Shown: piece by piece, positions 1 through 11,435 of the stretch
Numbering within the stretch: the first letter of the stretch is position 1
Layout: every line of letters starts with the position of its first letter
Notes under the pieces: model-generated
What the model was told of the DNA's origin: nothing
The model's database searches: none
Seen by the model: only the letters and a program-made list of their open reading frames with translations
DNA from: Rhodamnia argentea
Taxonomy: Eukaryota; Streptophyta; Magnoliopsida; Myrtales; Myrtaceae
DNA: 64,000 nucleotides
Reading direction: 5' to 3'
Assembly: GCF_020921035.1 (NCBI RefSeq)
Contig: NC_063150.1
Location: forward strand, 5,704,001 to 5,768,000
Translations under genes and position numbers: made by a program

Positions 1-267
1 AAATCTATGTTACTGCAGAGACGTTCGCTCTTCTAAACAAGAACCGTACTACACTCACTGATGCTGTCCATTAAGCACACGATATTAGACATTCATTTAC
101 GGTTCATGCAGTTAGTAAGTCTACGTGCATGGATTAGATTTTTGGTTACCAATCAGTTTGGTTCTAACATGGTAACTAATGATCGTACTGATGATTCAGT
201 TGAAATGAGTGATTTTATTAAAGGACAACTCTCTGTGAAGCATGTGTTTCGATGGACTTATGGAAGT

Positions 268-660
268 TTATGACGCAGTTAGGCTCTATATGGCCAGCTT
301 GGGTTCATTTTATCGTTTGTGCTTGTTGAAACAGGTTTCCATACAGGGAGTTCCTCCTAAGGCTGATTCCGCTTGTGCTTGGAGAGAGTTTCTGAATGCT
401 AGGAAGCTTTTGAATCTCATGTTAAGTGCTTGACTGATGACGGAAAAAGTACCTCATCATGGTCTCATGAATGGCACCCTTTTGGAGTGCTTGTTGAAGC
501 TTTTTTTAACAGAGTAATCTATGACTCTGCGATTGATTTACATGCAAAGGTTGCTTCAGTAATTTGAGGAGATGAATGGTATTGGCCACCAGCCAGATCA
601 GACTCTTTGGTGGAGCTTCAAGAATCTAGTTATAAGGAAAGGAGAGTCAGAACACCTTGA
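268..660 (+). pseudogene. LINE ORF2 C-terminal remnant
   Basis: Across frames the plus strand reads as the stretch just downstream of the reverse transcriptase in plant L1-type LINEs. Near 268-330 is a 'GSIWPAWVHF'-like piece, then 'VPPKADSACAWREFLNARKLL' near 345-415, then near 420-645 'DDGKSTSSWSHEWHPFGVLVE', 'NRVIYDSAI', 'HAKVASVI' and 'DEWYWPPARSDSLVELQ'. This order (substrate tryptophans, D-NWHP-like motif, YDSG-like motif, W-WPPAR) matches the zf-RVT-flanking region of LINE ORF2. Frame changes and stops show it is dead. Only the 3' end of the element lies in the window; I did not locate a poly-A tail. Confidence 0.6.
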
Positions 661-2114
661 TTCTCGGTTGTGTTGTTTCATTCTTGAGCCCTAATGATTT
701 TTTTTTTCTGGCTTCTCGTCTTTGAATAGTTAAGATGTCCAAATAAATTAACCATTGGAGTACAAAAGGATTGAGCCAAATACCAACGACCAGTACATTT
801 ACTATGGTAATGCATTGAGTCGGCCAAATCAGTTATTCCCGGACATTGCAAGAGCGTGATCTGAAAAAGGTGCGTAGTGAACCAAGTGAGCCATCTTACC
901 GTGTTCAATCTAGTCTAAAGGATTACTTGCAGCCGTGAATTGATCTCCTCAAATCTCCTGGAAAAATATGAATCTTCTCTGTAAAGGCTCGGATTCTAGT
1001 GGAATTGGCTCTATACATAGGGGACCTCATCATCCATACAAAAAGAAAAAAGGGGTACGAAATAACCACATTGGATAAGTCAGATGGGTATTACTTGGTA
1101 GAAAATGGAGGTACTTATGGCAGAAGAGTCTCCCACCACTAGGAAAACCTGAACTGGGACTACCTCTGATTAGTGCATTCCAACAAAAATAAACAACTCA
1201 TAAATCCTAGACTAATTATTATTCTTTTGGGTCGAATCCTAGACTAATTAAAGATTCGGAAAATAGTTAATTTCCCTCACCATTCTCCTTTTCTCAGATT
1301 TTGTTTGTTCAAAAAATTTCCTTTTATGTACTTTCCGCCAATGAAATCTCATCCAACTTAAGTTGGCTGTTGTCAATAATAGAATCAAATTTAGAGGAGA
1401 TTTGTAGTGACAGATCCTGGTGTACATACAACATATGGACATCATAGAATCTTGCTTTTAATTTTTTTTCAGAAAATAAATTCTCGGGACGCCCATTTTT
1501 TGCAAGAAGTATCGTCGTACATGTTGAAGTTCAATCTGGTCCTTTTGAAGGCAGCCCAAGCTCTGATGGAGGATTCGACATACACCAGCATACAACAGGT
1601 TAAGGCATGCGGTGTGACCCGCCCTCCGTCAACCACCAAGGACTCATGTCCATAGCTCATTGGTCGTGTCAAATCCGTCACACGAGTACACTACAAAACT
1701 AGGAATCCCACAATCGAATCGAGTCTCATTATCTGATATCATGTCACTTAGAAAAGAACAATCCTGATGGAAGAACTTTTATTGACTAAGCAATCTGACA
1801 AGTTCATAGACATTGGTCATTCTAATGAGCTAACCACTTTGTATCTGGTTTGGACTTATTTGCACATCTCTCTAAGATTTGTTGTAAGTTTTATTACAAA
1901 GCATTAGCATGTGACGAGTCATGATCTAGCTCTCTTACAGGAGAGGCAGAGCCAAAAAGGAAACTTCAGCATGCCTATAAAGTTCTTCATCGAACCATAC
2001 GAGAAGGGAAAAAAAAAAAAAATGCTACGCTTTCTTATGCAGTACTTTCAAGCTGACATCATTAACATCTAAAATGAAGAAGCGGTTGATTTGGTACTGC
2101 CGCGCAAGTTCACG
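661..2114. other. intergenic, no gene recognised
   Basis: Only short unsupported ORFs. From about 1690 onward the sequence is the 3' flank of the response-regulator unit, and it recurs around 3970-4400 with moderate divergence (for example the 'AACAATCCTGATGGAAGAAC' block near 1759 and 4046). Confidence 0.5.
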
Positions 2115-2618
2115 CTATGCCTTGTGCTTGATCTTACTGACAACATAGAGGAGCTTAGCAGCTGATAAAGGCTTCTCATGATAGACATCAAGACCTGCTT
2201 CGATGAATTCTTGTTTTTCTTTCGAGGATGAGTGAGACAAAACGCCTGCAATGGTGCTTCTAATGCCCATATCTCGCATTTTCTTTGTTGTCGTCAAAAA
2301 TCAGAACATTAATTTCAATGGCTTTTTCCTTACTTCAAGCTTAGGTTTTCTCTAGCTCTTAGTTAGACCACAGGAAAGTCAATGGTACCTCTATGCCATT
2401 CGTGACGGGCATGTCCCTATCCATGAGAATGAGGTCAAATTTCTTGCCAGATACGTGGATGTCAACTGCTTATTTCCTGTTCACGACGACATCTTTCTCG
2501 ATATGAAGGATATTGAGGAGCTGGTGGTGAATAATTTGGCTAACAGTGTCGTCATCGACCACAAGCGCAGTGACCTTCCCTTTGGGCTAGAGTCACCATG
2601 CAATTGACTTGTCGGCAT
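2115..2618 (-). pseudogene. type-C response regulator pseudogene (copy 1)
   Basis: This copy has the same two-exon structure as the intact copy at 4401-4907. Exon 1 is about 2389-2618; exon 2 ends in TAG at 2115. Three separate lesions are visible. One base is missing about 14 codons after the ATG, so exon 1 is 230 bp instead of 231. The glutamine codon after 'VVDGK' is a stop (TAA, 2470-2472). The splice acceptor CAG before exon 2 reads CGA. The receiver signature (VDDD, LILMDRDMPV, HEKPL) is still legible, so the loss is recent. It could still be transcribed, but it cannot make a receiver domain. Confidence 0.85.
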
Positions 2619-2639
2619 TCTCTTTCTATGAGCCGCGGT

Positions 2640-4400
2640 ACCGGACCTCAGGATTAGCTCTATATACTGCAGTGGTTGTATTGACTAATGAGTTCTTCAT
2701 ATCAAACAAAAAGGGGGCCTACAAAAAGGCCGGTGTGTGAGGTCGGTTGAGATTAATTAGTGAGGAAGAGAACCAGATATGATAAAAATCACTTGGATTT
2801 TCTCATGAAATCCATGAATTGGATCTTTTCCATTTCTGGGTTTTACTCATTAATAAGCAGCTTTTTCTTGTTAAGCAATGAATGTCGAATTCAGCTGGAA
2901 TAGAGATGGACAGAAATTGCACGTCAGTTGATTTGCATCCTCTTAGAAATCCCTCTTTCTATGAACTCATCGATTCAACATTCTGTTCCTACTTTTATGA
3001 ATGGAAACGTACACCGAGTTGTTCTTCAGAGGCTAATTTTGGTGCTTCTGTATATTTTGGAAACAAGTATCAGAAACACAGGTAAAATTGGAGAAAATTC
3101 CTAAGAGATCTAAGATAGTTAGATTATATGAGATCCGTAAGAATGTAATTTCCTATGACAGCATTAGGGAATGTCGAAAGATGTTAACTCCACTGCTCGG
3201 AAATAGAAATGTTTAGATGAGATAATTTCAGTCTCAACCTAAATGACGGCATCGCTGCGGCATGTAGCAGTTGCGAAGTTACCATCCATAAAGCTCATAC
3301 AAAGCCGAATCCAATTTTCGGATTGTTATGTTGTGAGGTCGAGCTTAAAATGAAGACTCAATGAACTCAAGAAATTTGAAATGCAACTTGTATGTCTAGT
3401 CTGACATGTTTCATATCCTGGAATTTAGTTTTGGTGCAGAGAGTGCATGTTTAACAGAAGAAAGATATGGTCCTTGAAAGAATGTCTTTCTTTTACTGGA
3501 TGACGAAATGATAAAAGGAAATGACATTTCATGAATGCATTTTGGTAACCTTAACTTCTTTCAATACATATGAAATGAACAACATATTGTTAGGACTTCA
3601 ATCTTACATGAATAGATTCTCTAGTAGATTTAGTTTCTGCTAAATTTTTGAACCGCATAGACAGCCTAATTATAGGCTGAAATTTTCCAAGAGTTAGCCT
3701 CCATTCTTATACTTAATTCTCAAATTGCGGAGAAAAGGATTTACTTGAACATCGACAAAACGAAAATCTTGCTTAATTATTGAATTTATTCTGGCGAAAG
3801 TAATCAGCACCGATCAAAAATGAAAGGAACAGTTTTAAGTAATCAGCTTTTTTGAAGCATCTTCTAACAACATTTTCTTATGAAGCCATTCTTTTCAAGT
3901 TCTTCGAGTTCACCAAACAAAGATGAGGAATCATCCAGAGACCTATTGCCATTCCCTTTCCCATTAGGATTCTCGTAATCAAATCAAGTCTCATTATCTT
4001 GCACTATCATGTGAAGAACTGATATCATGTCACTTTGTAAAAGAACAATCCTGATGGAAGAACTTTAAATTTAGTTAGACTTACTGACTAAGCAATCTGA
4101 CAAGTTCAGGGACATCGGTCATTCAGGTGAGCTGACCACTTTGTATCTGGTTTCAACTTATTTGAACATCTATTTAAGATTTGTTATAAGTTTTACAAAG
4201 CATTAGCATGTGATAAGTGAGGATCATGCTCTCTTACAGGAAAGGCAGAGCAAAAAAAGGAAAACTTCAGCATGCCTATAAAGTTAGAACCATAGAAGGA
4301 AAAAAAAAATGCTACACTTTCTTATGCAGTACATTCAAGGTGACATTATCAACATCTCAAAGGAACAATGGTTGATTTGGTACTGCCGCACAAGTTCACC
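2640..4400. other. spacer between response-regulator copies 1 and 2 (duplicated)
   Basis: No gene. About 2640-3960 is repeated at about 4925-6360 (offset roughly 2.3-2.5 kb), and 3970-4400 repeats 1690-2110. The spacer is therefore part of the tandem duplication unit that carries the response regulator. Short ORFs such as 2882-3085 have diverged counterparts and no recognisable product. Confidence 0.6.
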
Positions 4401-4907
4401 CTATGCCGTGTGCTTCATCTTACTGACAACAGAGAGGAGCTTAGCAGCTGACAAAGGCTTCTCATGATAGACATCAAGACCCGCTTCGATGAATTCTTGT
4501 TTTTCTTTTGAGGATGAGTGAGACGAAACGCCTGCAATGGTGCTCCTAATGCCCATATCTCGGAGTTTCTTTGTTGCCTGTCAAAAAACAGAACATTAAT
4601 TTCCAATGGCTTTTTCCTTTCTTCAAGCTTAGGTTTTCTCTAGCTCTTAGTTAGACCACAGGAAAGTCAATAGTACCTCTATGCCATTCATGACAGGCAT
4701 GTCCCTATCCATGAGAATGAGGTCAAATTTCTTGCCAGATAGGTGGATGTCAACAGCTTGTTTCCCGTCCACAACGACATCATTCTCGATTCCAAGGATG
4801 TTCAGCAGCTGGTGGTGAATCATTTGGCTAACCTTGTCGTCATCGACTACAAGCGCAGTGACCTCGCTCTTTGGGCTAGAGACACCGTGCGATTGACTTG
4901 TCAGCAT
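4401..4907 (-). CDS. two-component response regulator, type C (ARR22/ARR24-like)
   Basis: Stand-alone phosphorelay receiver of the plant His-Asp (cytokinin-type) system, expected to take phosphate from histidine phosphotransfer proteins in the cytoplasm or nucleus. Two exons, 4677-4907 and 4401-4577, with a 99-bp GT/AG intron, encode 135 residues. The full receiver site is present: acidic pair D22/D23, phospho-acceptor D67 in 'LILMDRDMPVMNG', S95, and K117 in 'HEKPL'. There is no DNA-binding or output domain, which is the mark of the type-C subgroup. The only intron falls after 'MNGIE'. I chose the ATG at 4907 because it starts the aligned N-terminus of all copies; the frame stays open further upstream. 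It is the sole intact member of a four-copy minus-strand array. The family assignment rests on motif recognition without a search. Confidence 0.88.
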
Positions 4908-4924
4908 TCTCTTTCTATGGATTG

Positions 4925-7900
4925 CTGTATCGGACGTCAGGATTAACTCTATGTACTGCAGTGGTTGTAATAACTGATGAGTTCTTCATATCAAACAGAA
5001 GGGGGGCCTATAAAAAGGCTGTGGGAGGCCGGCTGAGATTAATTGGTGAGGAAGAGAACCAGATATGATGAAATCACTTGGATTTTGTCATGAAATCCAT
5101 GAATTGGATCTTTTCCATTTCAGGCTTATATTCATTAATAAGCAGCTTTTCCTTGTTGACCAACGAATGTCAATTTCAGCTAGAAATGGACAGAAATCGC
5201 AGTTCAGTTGATTGGCATCCTCTTAGAAATCCCTCTTTCTATGAACTCGTCGATTCGACAGTCCGTTCCTACTTTTATGAATGGAAACGTGTACCGAGTT
5301 GTTTGTGTAAATGTTTACAATTACATGTGCAGGGTATCGTTTTCAAATACATACATGATATGTTACCTTTGAAAGAAATAAATGATCAGATTTTGTAATA
5401 TATGCAGAAAATGATCATCTGTCTTTGCAGTTTTCCTTTTTGCCCCACCACATCAGAATATTCTAGGCTTGTAGGTTCATTAAGATATTCCTACACTTGC
5501 TTTGATTCGATCAGAAATTGCTTCCTCGAGATTTTGGTGCTTCTGTATAGTTTGGAAACAAGTATCAAAAACCACATGTAAAATTGGAGAAAGTTCTTAA
5601 GAGATCCGAAATAGTTAGATTATATGAGATCCATAAAAATGTAATCTTTTTGACTGTATTAGTGAATGCCGAAAGATGTTAACTCCACTGTTCGGAAATA
5701 GAAATGTTTAGATGACATAATTTCACTCTTAACCTAAATTATGGCATCGCTGCGGCATGTAGCAGTTACAAAGTTACCATCCACAAAGTTCATACGAAAC
5801 CGAATCAAATTTTTGGATTATTATGATGTGAGGTCAACCTTAAAATGAAGACACAATGAACTAAAGACAGTTGAAATGCAACATGTGTGTCTAGTCTGGC
5901 ATCATTCATATCCTGGAATTTATTTTAGAAGCAGGTTCAGAGAGTGCATGTTTAATACAAGAAGGATATGATCCTTGAAATAATATCTTTCTTTCTCTGG
6001 ATGAAGAAATGATAAAAGGAAATGACATTTCATGAATGCATTTTGGAGATCTTTTCTTCATTCAATGCATATGAAATGAACAGCCTATTGTCAAGACTTT
6101 TCATCTTACACGTATAGATTCTCTAGTAGATTTAGTTTCCACTAAATTTTTGAACTGCATAGACAGCCTAAATATAGGCTAAAATTTTCCAAGAGTTAAG
6201 TCTCCATTCTTATACTTAATTCTCAAATTGCAGAGAAAAGAATTTACTTAAACACCAACAAAATGAAAATCTAGCTTGAATATTGCATTTATTCAGGCGA
6301 AAGTAATCAGCACCGATCAAAAACGAAAGGAACAGTTTTAAGTAATCAGCCTTTTTGAAGCATCTTCTAACGGCTTTTTATTAGGAAATATAATCCAAAA
6401 TTTTCTGCTTTGGAATGTTAAGGGTATTTTAGTTGCACTTAAAACTGCTTATCACTTCTCACCTATTATACACGCAACCAGATTGGTTCTGAATTATAAT
6501 TGGCTTAGTCCTGGTAATATTAGCGATATACTGAGTGACAATAACTTCTCCATATTTGAGATACAAGCAGGTGGCATTAATTTCAGTGGTTGCTATTAGA
6601 TGGAAACTTGCATTTTGGGTTCAAAATCGTAGAATTGGACAATACATTGAGCTCCTAGAGATATATGATGTGCATCTGAAGGTATCTGATCAGAAATAGA
6701 GAAGATATGCCGGTACATTGTCTCACATCATTCCTCACTTGTCGTATATGAAGTATGAAACTGAATTATAAATATATAGCAGGCGAAGAGTAGAAGGCCA
6801 GTCTTATTTCCTTGAGTTGTTAAAGTTGAGGGGGAATTATTTCAAATAAATTTGCAACGAGGCCGTTCAACTGTTCTAGTACTCGTGGTGGTTACGCAGG
6901 ATGAAACAAATCTTTTCCTTGAGCACAGAACATGCGGGGACATTGAGCTCAAAAAATTTTGTCAGGTGCTCCATAATCTCACTTCCTGACCAAACAGGGT
7001 GTGACATGTCGAGTTTTGACAAAACGGGTACTCCAGTTTTCCAGGAAGTCGCATGAAAAGATCTGTAATGCCTGCATGAAGTTAGTCAGGATGCAGCTGT
7101 TCCAGTCCAACTTAAGCGCACTCGGCAAATGAAAGGTGAGTCTGTAGGCACCAACTTTGCTGGCGAATTAACAAAAAGTCGTGTTTGAAACGGCAATATA
7201 AAGTTGAAATCAGATAGAAATGGAGAGATGTAAAAAAGGGGAATCCTTACTTCTTAAACTGACACGGACCCTGATGCATAATGGTGTTGTAATTGCTTAT
7301 TACTGAGACTGACTCTTAGCACGTAACTTCAGAGACACTGAGGACAGAGGAGCCCCAGAATTGCTCATCAAACACCCCTTAACGGTTCAGCTGGCTGTCA
7401 ATCTTAGCCAGAATCGCAGCAAAGTTTCTAGGTGCAGCGGCCTCTTGATGCTACTCATCAGAACATACAAGACCTTTGAGCTCACTGTCCTGTACCATTC
7501 TATATTCTAGTTATCCATCAGAAAGAGAGGAAAAAACAAATTCATTGCTCGTTCTTCTTTTGCTATTACAGCGCTTGACCAACCAGAATGTGATATGTCG
7601 AGTTTTGACAGAAAGGAAAACTTGCCTAAGAATGGGTGTCTGATGAACAATTCTCACAAACGGATGTCATTGTTCTTCGTCAAGTTTTCCAGGAAGTTGC
7701 ATGAAAAAATCCATATTGCCTACAAGAACTTAAGCAAAATTGCAGCTGTAGCTGTCAAACTTAAGTGCACTTGGTGGACGAACGAAATGCTAGTGCAAAG
7801 CTTTAATATCCCTAGCATTTGATTTAGTCATGATCATGCTCTCTTAGCAGGAGAGAGAGCAGAGAAGAAAACTTCAGGAAGACTCATAAAGAGGGAAAAA

Positions 7901-7987
7901 AATGCTACATTTTCTCATGCAGAACACCCTATCTAACGACAGCAGCATCTCGAAGGAACAATGGTTGATCAGCAACGCCACGAAGTT
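4925..7987. other. spacer between response-regulator copies 2 and 3
   Basis: No gene seen. The first 1.4 kb is the duplicate of 2640-3960. Around 6970-7040, 7565-7690 and again at 10170-10280 the same short block recurs ('TGATATGTCGAGTTTTG'), so the spacers of copies 2-3 and 3-4 also share ancestry. Confidence 0.5.
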
Positions 7988-8500
7988 TCACGCCTTGTAC
8001 TTGATCTTTCCGACAACAGAGAGGAGCATTTGTCAAAGGCTTCTCATGATAGTCATCAAGACCTGCATCAATGAATTCTTGCCTCTCTTCGGACAATGAG
8101 TGAGATGAAACACCAGATATCGTGCTCCTAACGCCCATATCTCGCAGTTTCTTCGTCGCCCGTTAAAAGAAGAAAGTTAAAAATATCTCCCTAACTGTCG
8201 AAAAAATCAATGGCTCTTGCTTCAAACTTTGGCTTTATCTAGCTCCAAGTCATAGAAAGTTGACAGTACCTCTATGCCGTTCATGACAGGCCTGTCCCTA
8301 TCCATGAGAATGAGGATGAATTTCTTTCCCGAAGAGTGGATCTCAACAGCTTCTTTCACGTTTCCAACAACATGGTTCTCGATTCCAAGGATTTTCAGGA
8401 GCTGGTGGTGAATCATTTGGCTCACCTTGTCGTCGTCAACCACGAGTGCAGTGACCTCACCATTCAGGCTAGGGACTCCAAGAAATTGACCTTTTGGCAT
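7988..8500 (-). pseudogene. type-C response regulator, degenerate (copy 3)
   Basis: Exon 1 (8270-8500) is open and encodes 77 residues matching copy 2, including VDDD and 'LILMDRD'. The residue after the phospho-acceptor block is changed (DRPV instead of DMPV), and the Asp before LILMD is Ile. Exon 2 begins about 8160, but the acceptor AG before 'ATKKLRDMG' is now GG. After 'HEKPLTNA' a net 5-base deletion shifts the frame and replaces the last receiver helix. Unless another acceptor is used, no normal receiver results. Lys of 'EKPL' is kept. I call it a pseudogene; a truncated or alternatively spliced product cannot be excluded. Confidence 0.75.
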
Positions 8501-10665
8501 TCCCTTTCTATGTATCTATATACTGGAGTTTCTTCTCTCTTCTCGGCTTCAAGCCTCTTGATAGGTACTTCAGTGGTTGTAATGTACTAGAGAGTTTGTC
8601 ACTGTCAAACTAATGGGTATCCTATATAAAGGCCTCTGTGTGGAGGGTTGAAATTAAAGCGAGGAAGAGAACCAAACATCATGAAATCACTTGGATTTTG
8701 TTGGACATCATGAACTCCAAGAATCGGATAGTTTCCACTTCTGGTAATACTCATTAAGAAGCGGTTTTTTTGGGTCGAAATGAGTGTTGACTTCAGCCAG
8801 AAATGGGCAGAAATCACACTTCAGCTGATGCATTAATTCTGCACCAGCATCCTCTTGAATCCTCTCTTTCTAAGAACTCATTGATTTGCCATTGATTTTC
8901 CTATATGGAAACAGACATCAACCAAGTTGTTCTTTCAGAGGCAACTTCATGATATACCTTGCGAAAGCATTACATAGGTGACATGTCGTTTTCAAATACA
9001 TACTCGATCTGTTACCTTTCAAAGAAAAGCATGATAAATATAGACAGAAAAAGAGTCATCTTTCTATTCAGATATTTATGCCTCACAACATCCACACATT
9101 CTTGGCTTGTAAGTTCAATACATTTCTTGCTTTTGCTCGATCCCTGATATACTAATTTGAGGATAATTAGGTGGATAAGGTCTACAAGATGCAATCTCTA
9201 ACAATTGCATAAGTGAATTCCCAATGGATGTTAACTCTACCGCACCGAAATAGAACATTTTAGATAGCCTAAGTTCACAGTCGACCCAAATTACGGCATC
9301 ATTGCGACAAGTTGCTGTTCCTCAAATACATTTCATAAAGCTTTTATGAAGCCAAGTCAAAGTTTCCCATGATGTTATATATGAGGTCAACCTTTAAGAG
9401 CATGAGCTTAAATTAGGAAAGAAGCGACTAAAATAAGACACGATGAATGCAAGACCATTGAAATTTAGAACTTTTGATTTAAGTCACTCGGTTTTCACAT
9501 TAACCCTGTCATAAATTTTAGAATCAAGTGAAGGGAATTTATATGTCAGGCTCACAGAAGAAAAATGTGACCTCTGAAGAATGTCTTCTAGATGAATTTT
9601 CTTCATTCAATATATAAGAAATTAACAATCAGCAAGAGAGGTTAACCTTGTATGAATAGATTCTCTTTAGATTTAGTTTCCACTAAATTTATGGACTGGA
9701 TAGACAGGATAATTATGTGCTAAAATTTCCAAGAATTAGCCTCCACTTTTGTATTTAATACAAGTTTGTGGCAGAAAGGATTTCCTTAATCACTATTCAA
9801 GCTAAGTCGTTTTGATTAGTTTTTGACGATGCATTATGAGGCTCTTGTTGTAGACATACTCCTAGAGATCTAATGTGCATCTGAAGGTGCCTGATTGGAA
9901 ATAGAGTGGATATATCGGTACGTTATGTCATATGCTCCTCACATGTCCTATGTGAAGTGTGCAACTAAAACGTTAAATTTTTAGCAGGAGTTGAGTACAA
10001 GGTGAGTCCTATTTCATTGAGTTGTTAAAGTTGAAATTTCAAAGAGGCCGTTCAAGTACTCATGCCGGCTATGCAGGACGAAAGAAACATATTCCTTGGG
10101 CGCAGAACATGTAGGAATAGTGAGCTCACTTGGTGTAGCATAACTGCTCTTCCGTTGCTATTTCAGTGCTTGACCAACCAGAATTGTGATATGTCGAGTT
10201 TTGGCAGAAAGGAAAACTTGTCTAATAATTCTCACAAACGGACCTGACCATTTCTTGTCGAGTTTTCCACAAAATTGCATGAAAATATCTATGATGCCTA
10301 CAAGAACTAAATAAAATTGTCGCTTTAAAAGTTTATCTTGAGATAAGTCCACTCGGTGAATGAACTGAAAGTTTGTAGGCACCGAGTTAATGGGTGAATT
10401 AATGGAAAGCATTTGGGACGGCAATGCAAAGTATAAATCGGACAGAAATGGAGAGATATCAAAATGCAGACTCCTATATTTCATAACCTGATATGGACAC
10501 GAACAATGACCCTGACGCATAAAGGTCTTGTGACTACCCCAATGCTGACTTTTAAGACTAACTCTTAGTTCATAACTTCAGAGAAAGCACAAGGGCGATG
10601 GAGCCCCCAGACTTGTTAGTCAGACACCCATTAACGGGTCCTCCGGCCATCAATCCTGGCCAGGC
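8501..10665. other. spacer between response-regulator copies 3 and 4
   Basis: No gene recognised. The part near 8640-9760 is a more diverged relative of the upstream flanks of copies 1 and 2. The block near 9860-9940 repeats 6645-6720. Confidence 0.45.
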
Positions 10666-11435
10666 TTAAGCCAAAATGTTTGGACACAGAGGCTTCTTGA
10701 AGCAGCCGTTGGCTCCTTCATTCGTCATTTCTGTTCTGTCAGTTCCGATGGAGCCAGATGTCACATCAATCATCATGCCAATCTCCCCGAGTTGCCTTAC
10801 AGTCTGCCACAAGAACATATTGGTGCAGGCTTAGATGCCTCAGCATATGTGAAGTGAAAACAAAGATGAAAGGGGAAACTTACAGCTGAATTGGTAAGTG
10901 GAACTTAAATTTCAAAAGTATAACCTTCATAAAACTGATCTTTGTTCAACTTCAGTCTGATTGCCTATCCGATGTTGTTGTTTTCTCTTGTTTTTACATT
11001 ACATTGTGCATAAAAAAAAAAAAATAATGTACGGGGAGGAGTTTGGCTCTTGTTCAGCTTACATCAGTTGATCTAGTTTTGTCAAGTTTAAGAAGTTCCT
11101 AGAACAATCAAATTGTCGGTACATGGATCTCTTAGAATCTTAAAAGATCAGCATGTACTTGCCGGTAAACAATTGGTTTGGTACTAAGGAAACTGAAAAG
11201 GTCAGTAGTTACTGATTCGGTCACATTCTTACCACAACAGCATTCATTTCAGGCATACGCCTGTCGACAACAATCAAGTCATAATTTTCCCCCAAAATGA
11301 TTTGATGGAGTGCGTCCTCCCAGTTGTTGACTGCCGCTGCTGGGACACCGAGTAATTCCAGCAATTGCCTCTCTGTAACTCAGCAGGTAGTTACTGGATC
11401 AACCACAAGAGCAGTTAACCTGTTCCTGAGAACCA
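10666..11435 (-). pseudogene. response-regulator pseudogene, divergent (copy 4)
   Basis: Exon 1 (about 11230-11435) reads 'NRLTALVVDPVTTC', stop, 'VTERQLLELLG...ENYDLIVVDRRMPEMNA'. This is a receiver with the phospho-acceptor Asp in 'IVVDRRMP' but with an internal TGA at 11380-11382 and no in-frame ATG upstream. Exon 2 (10666-10803) follows a good CAG acceptor and reads 'TVRQLGEIGMMIDVTSGS...GANGCFKKPLCPNILA' before TAA, keeping the Lys of 'KKPL'. The sequence differs strongly from copies 1-3, so it is the oldest or a distinct paralogue. Confidence 0.7.

Noticed and set aside
10158-10520. 120-codon ORF on the minus strand
   Set aside because: Lies in the spacer between response-regulator copies; the related spacer at 7570-7700 does not keep the frame.
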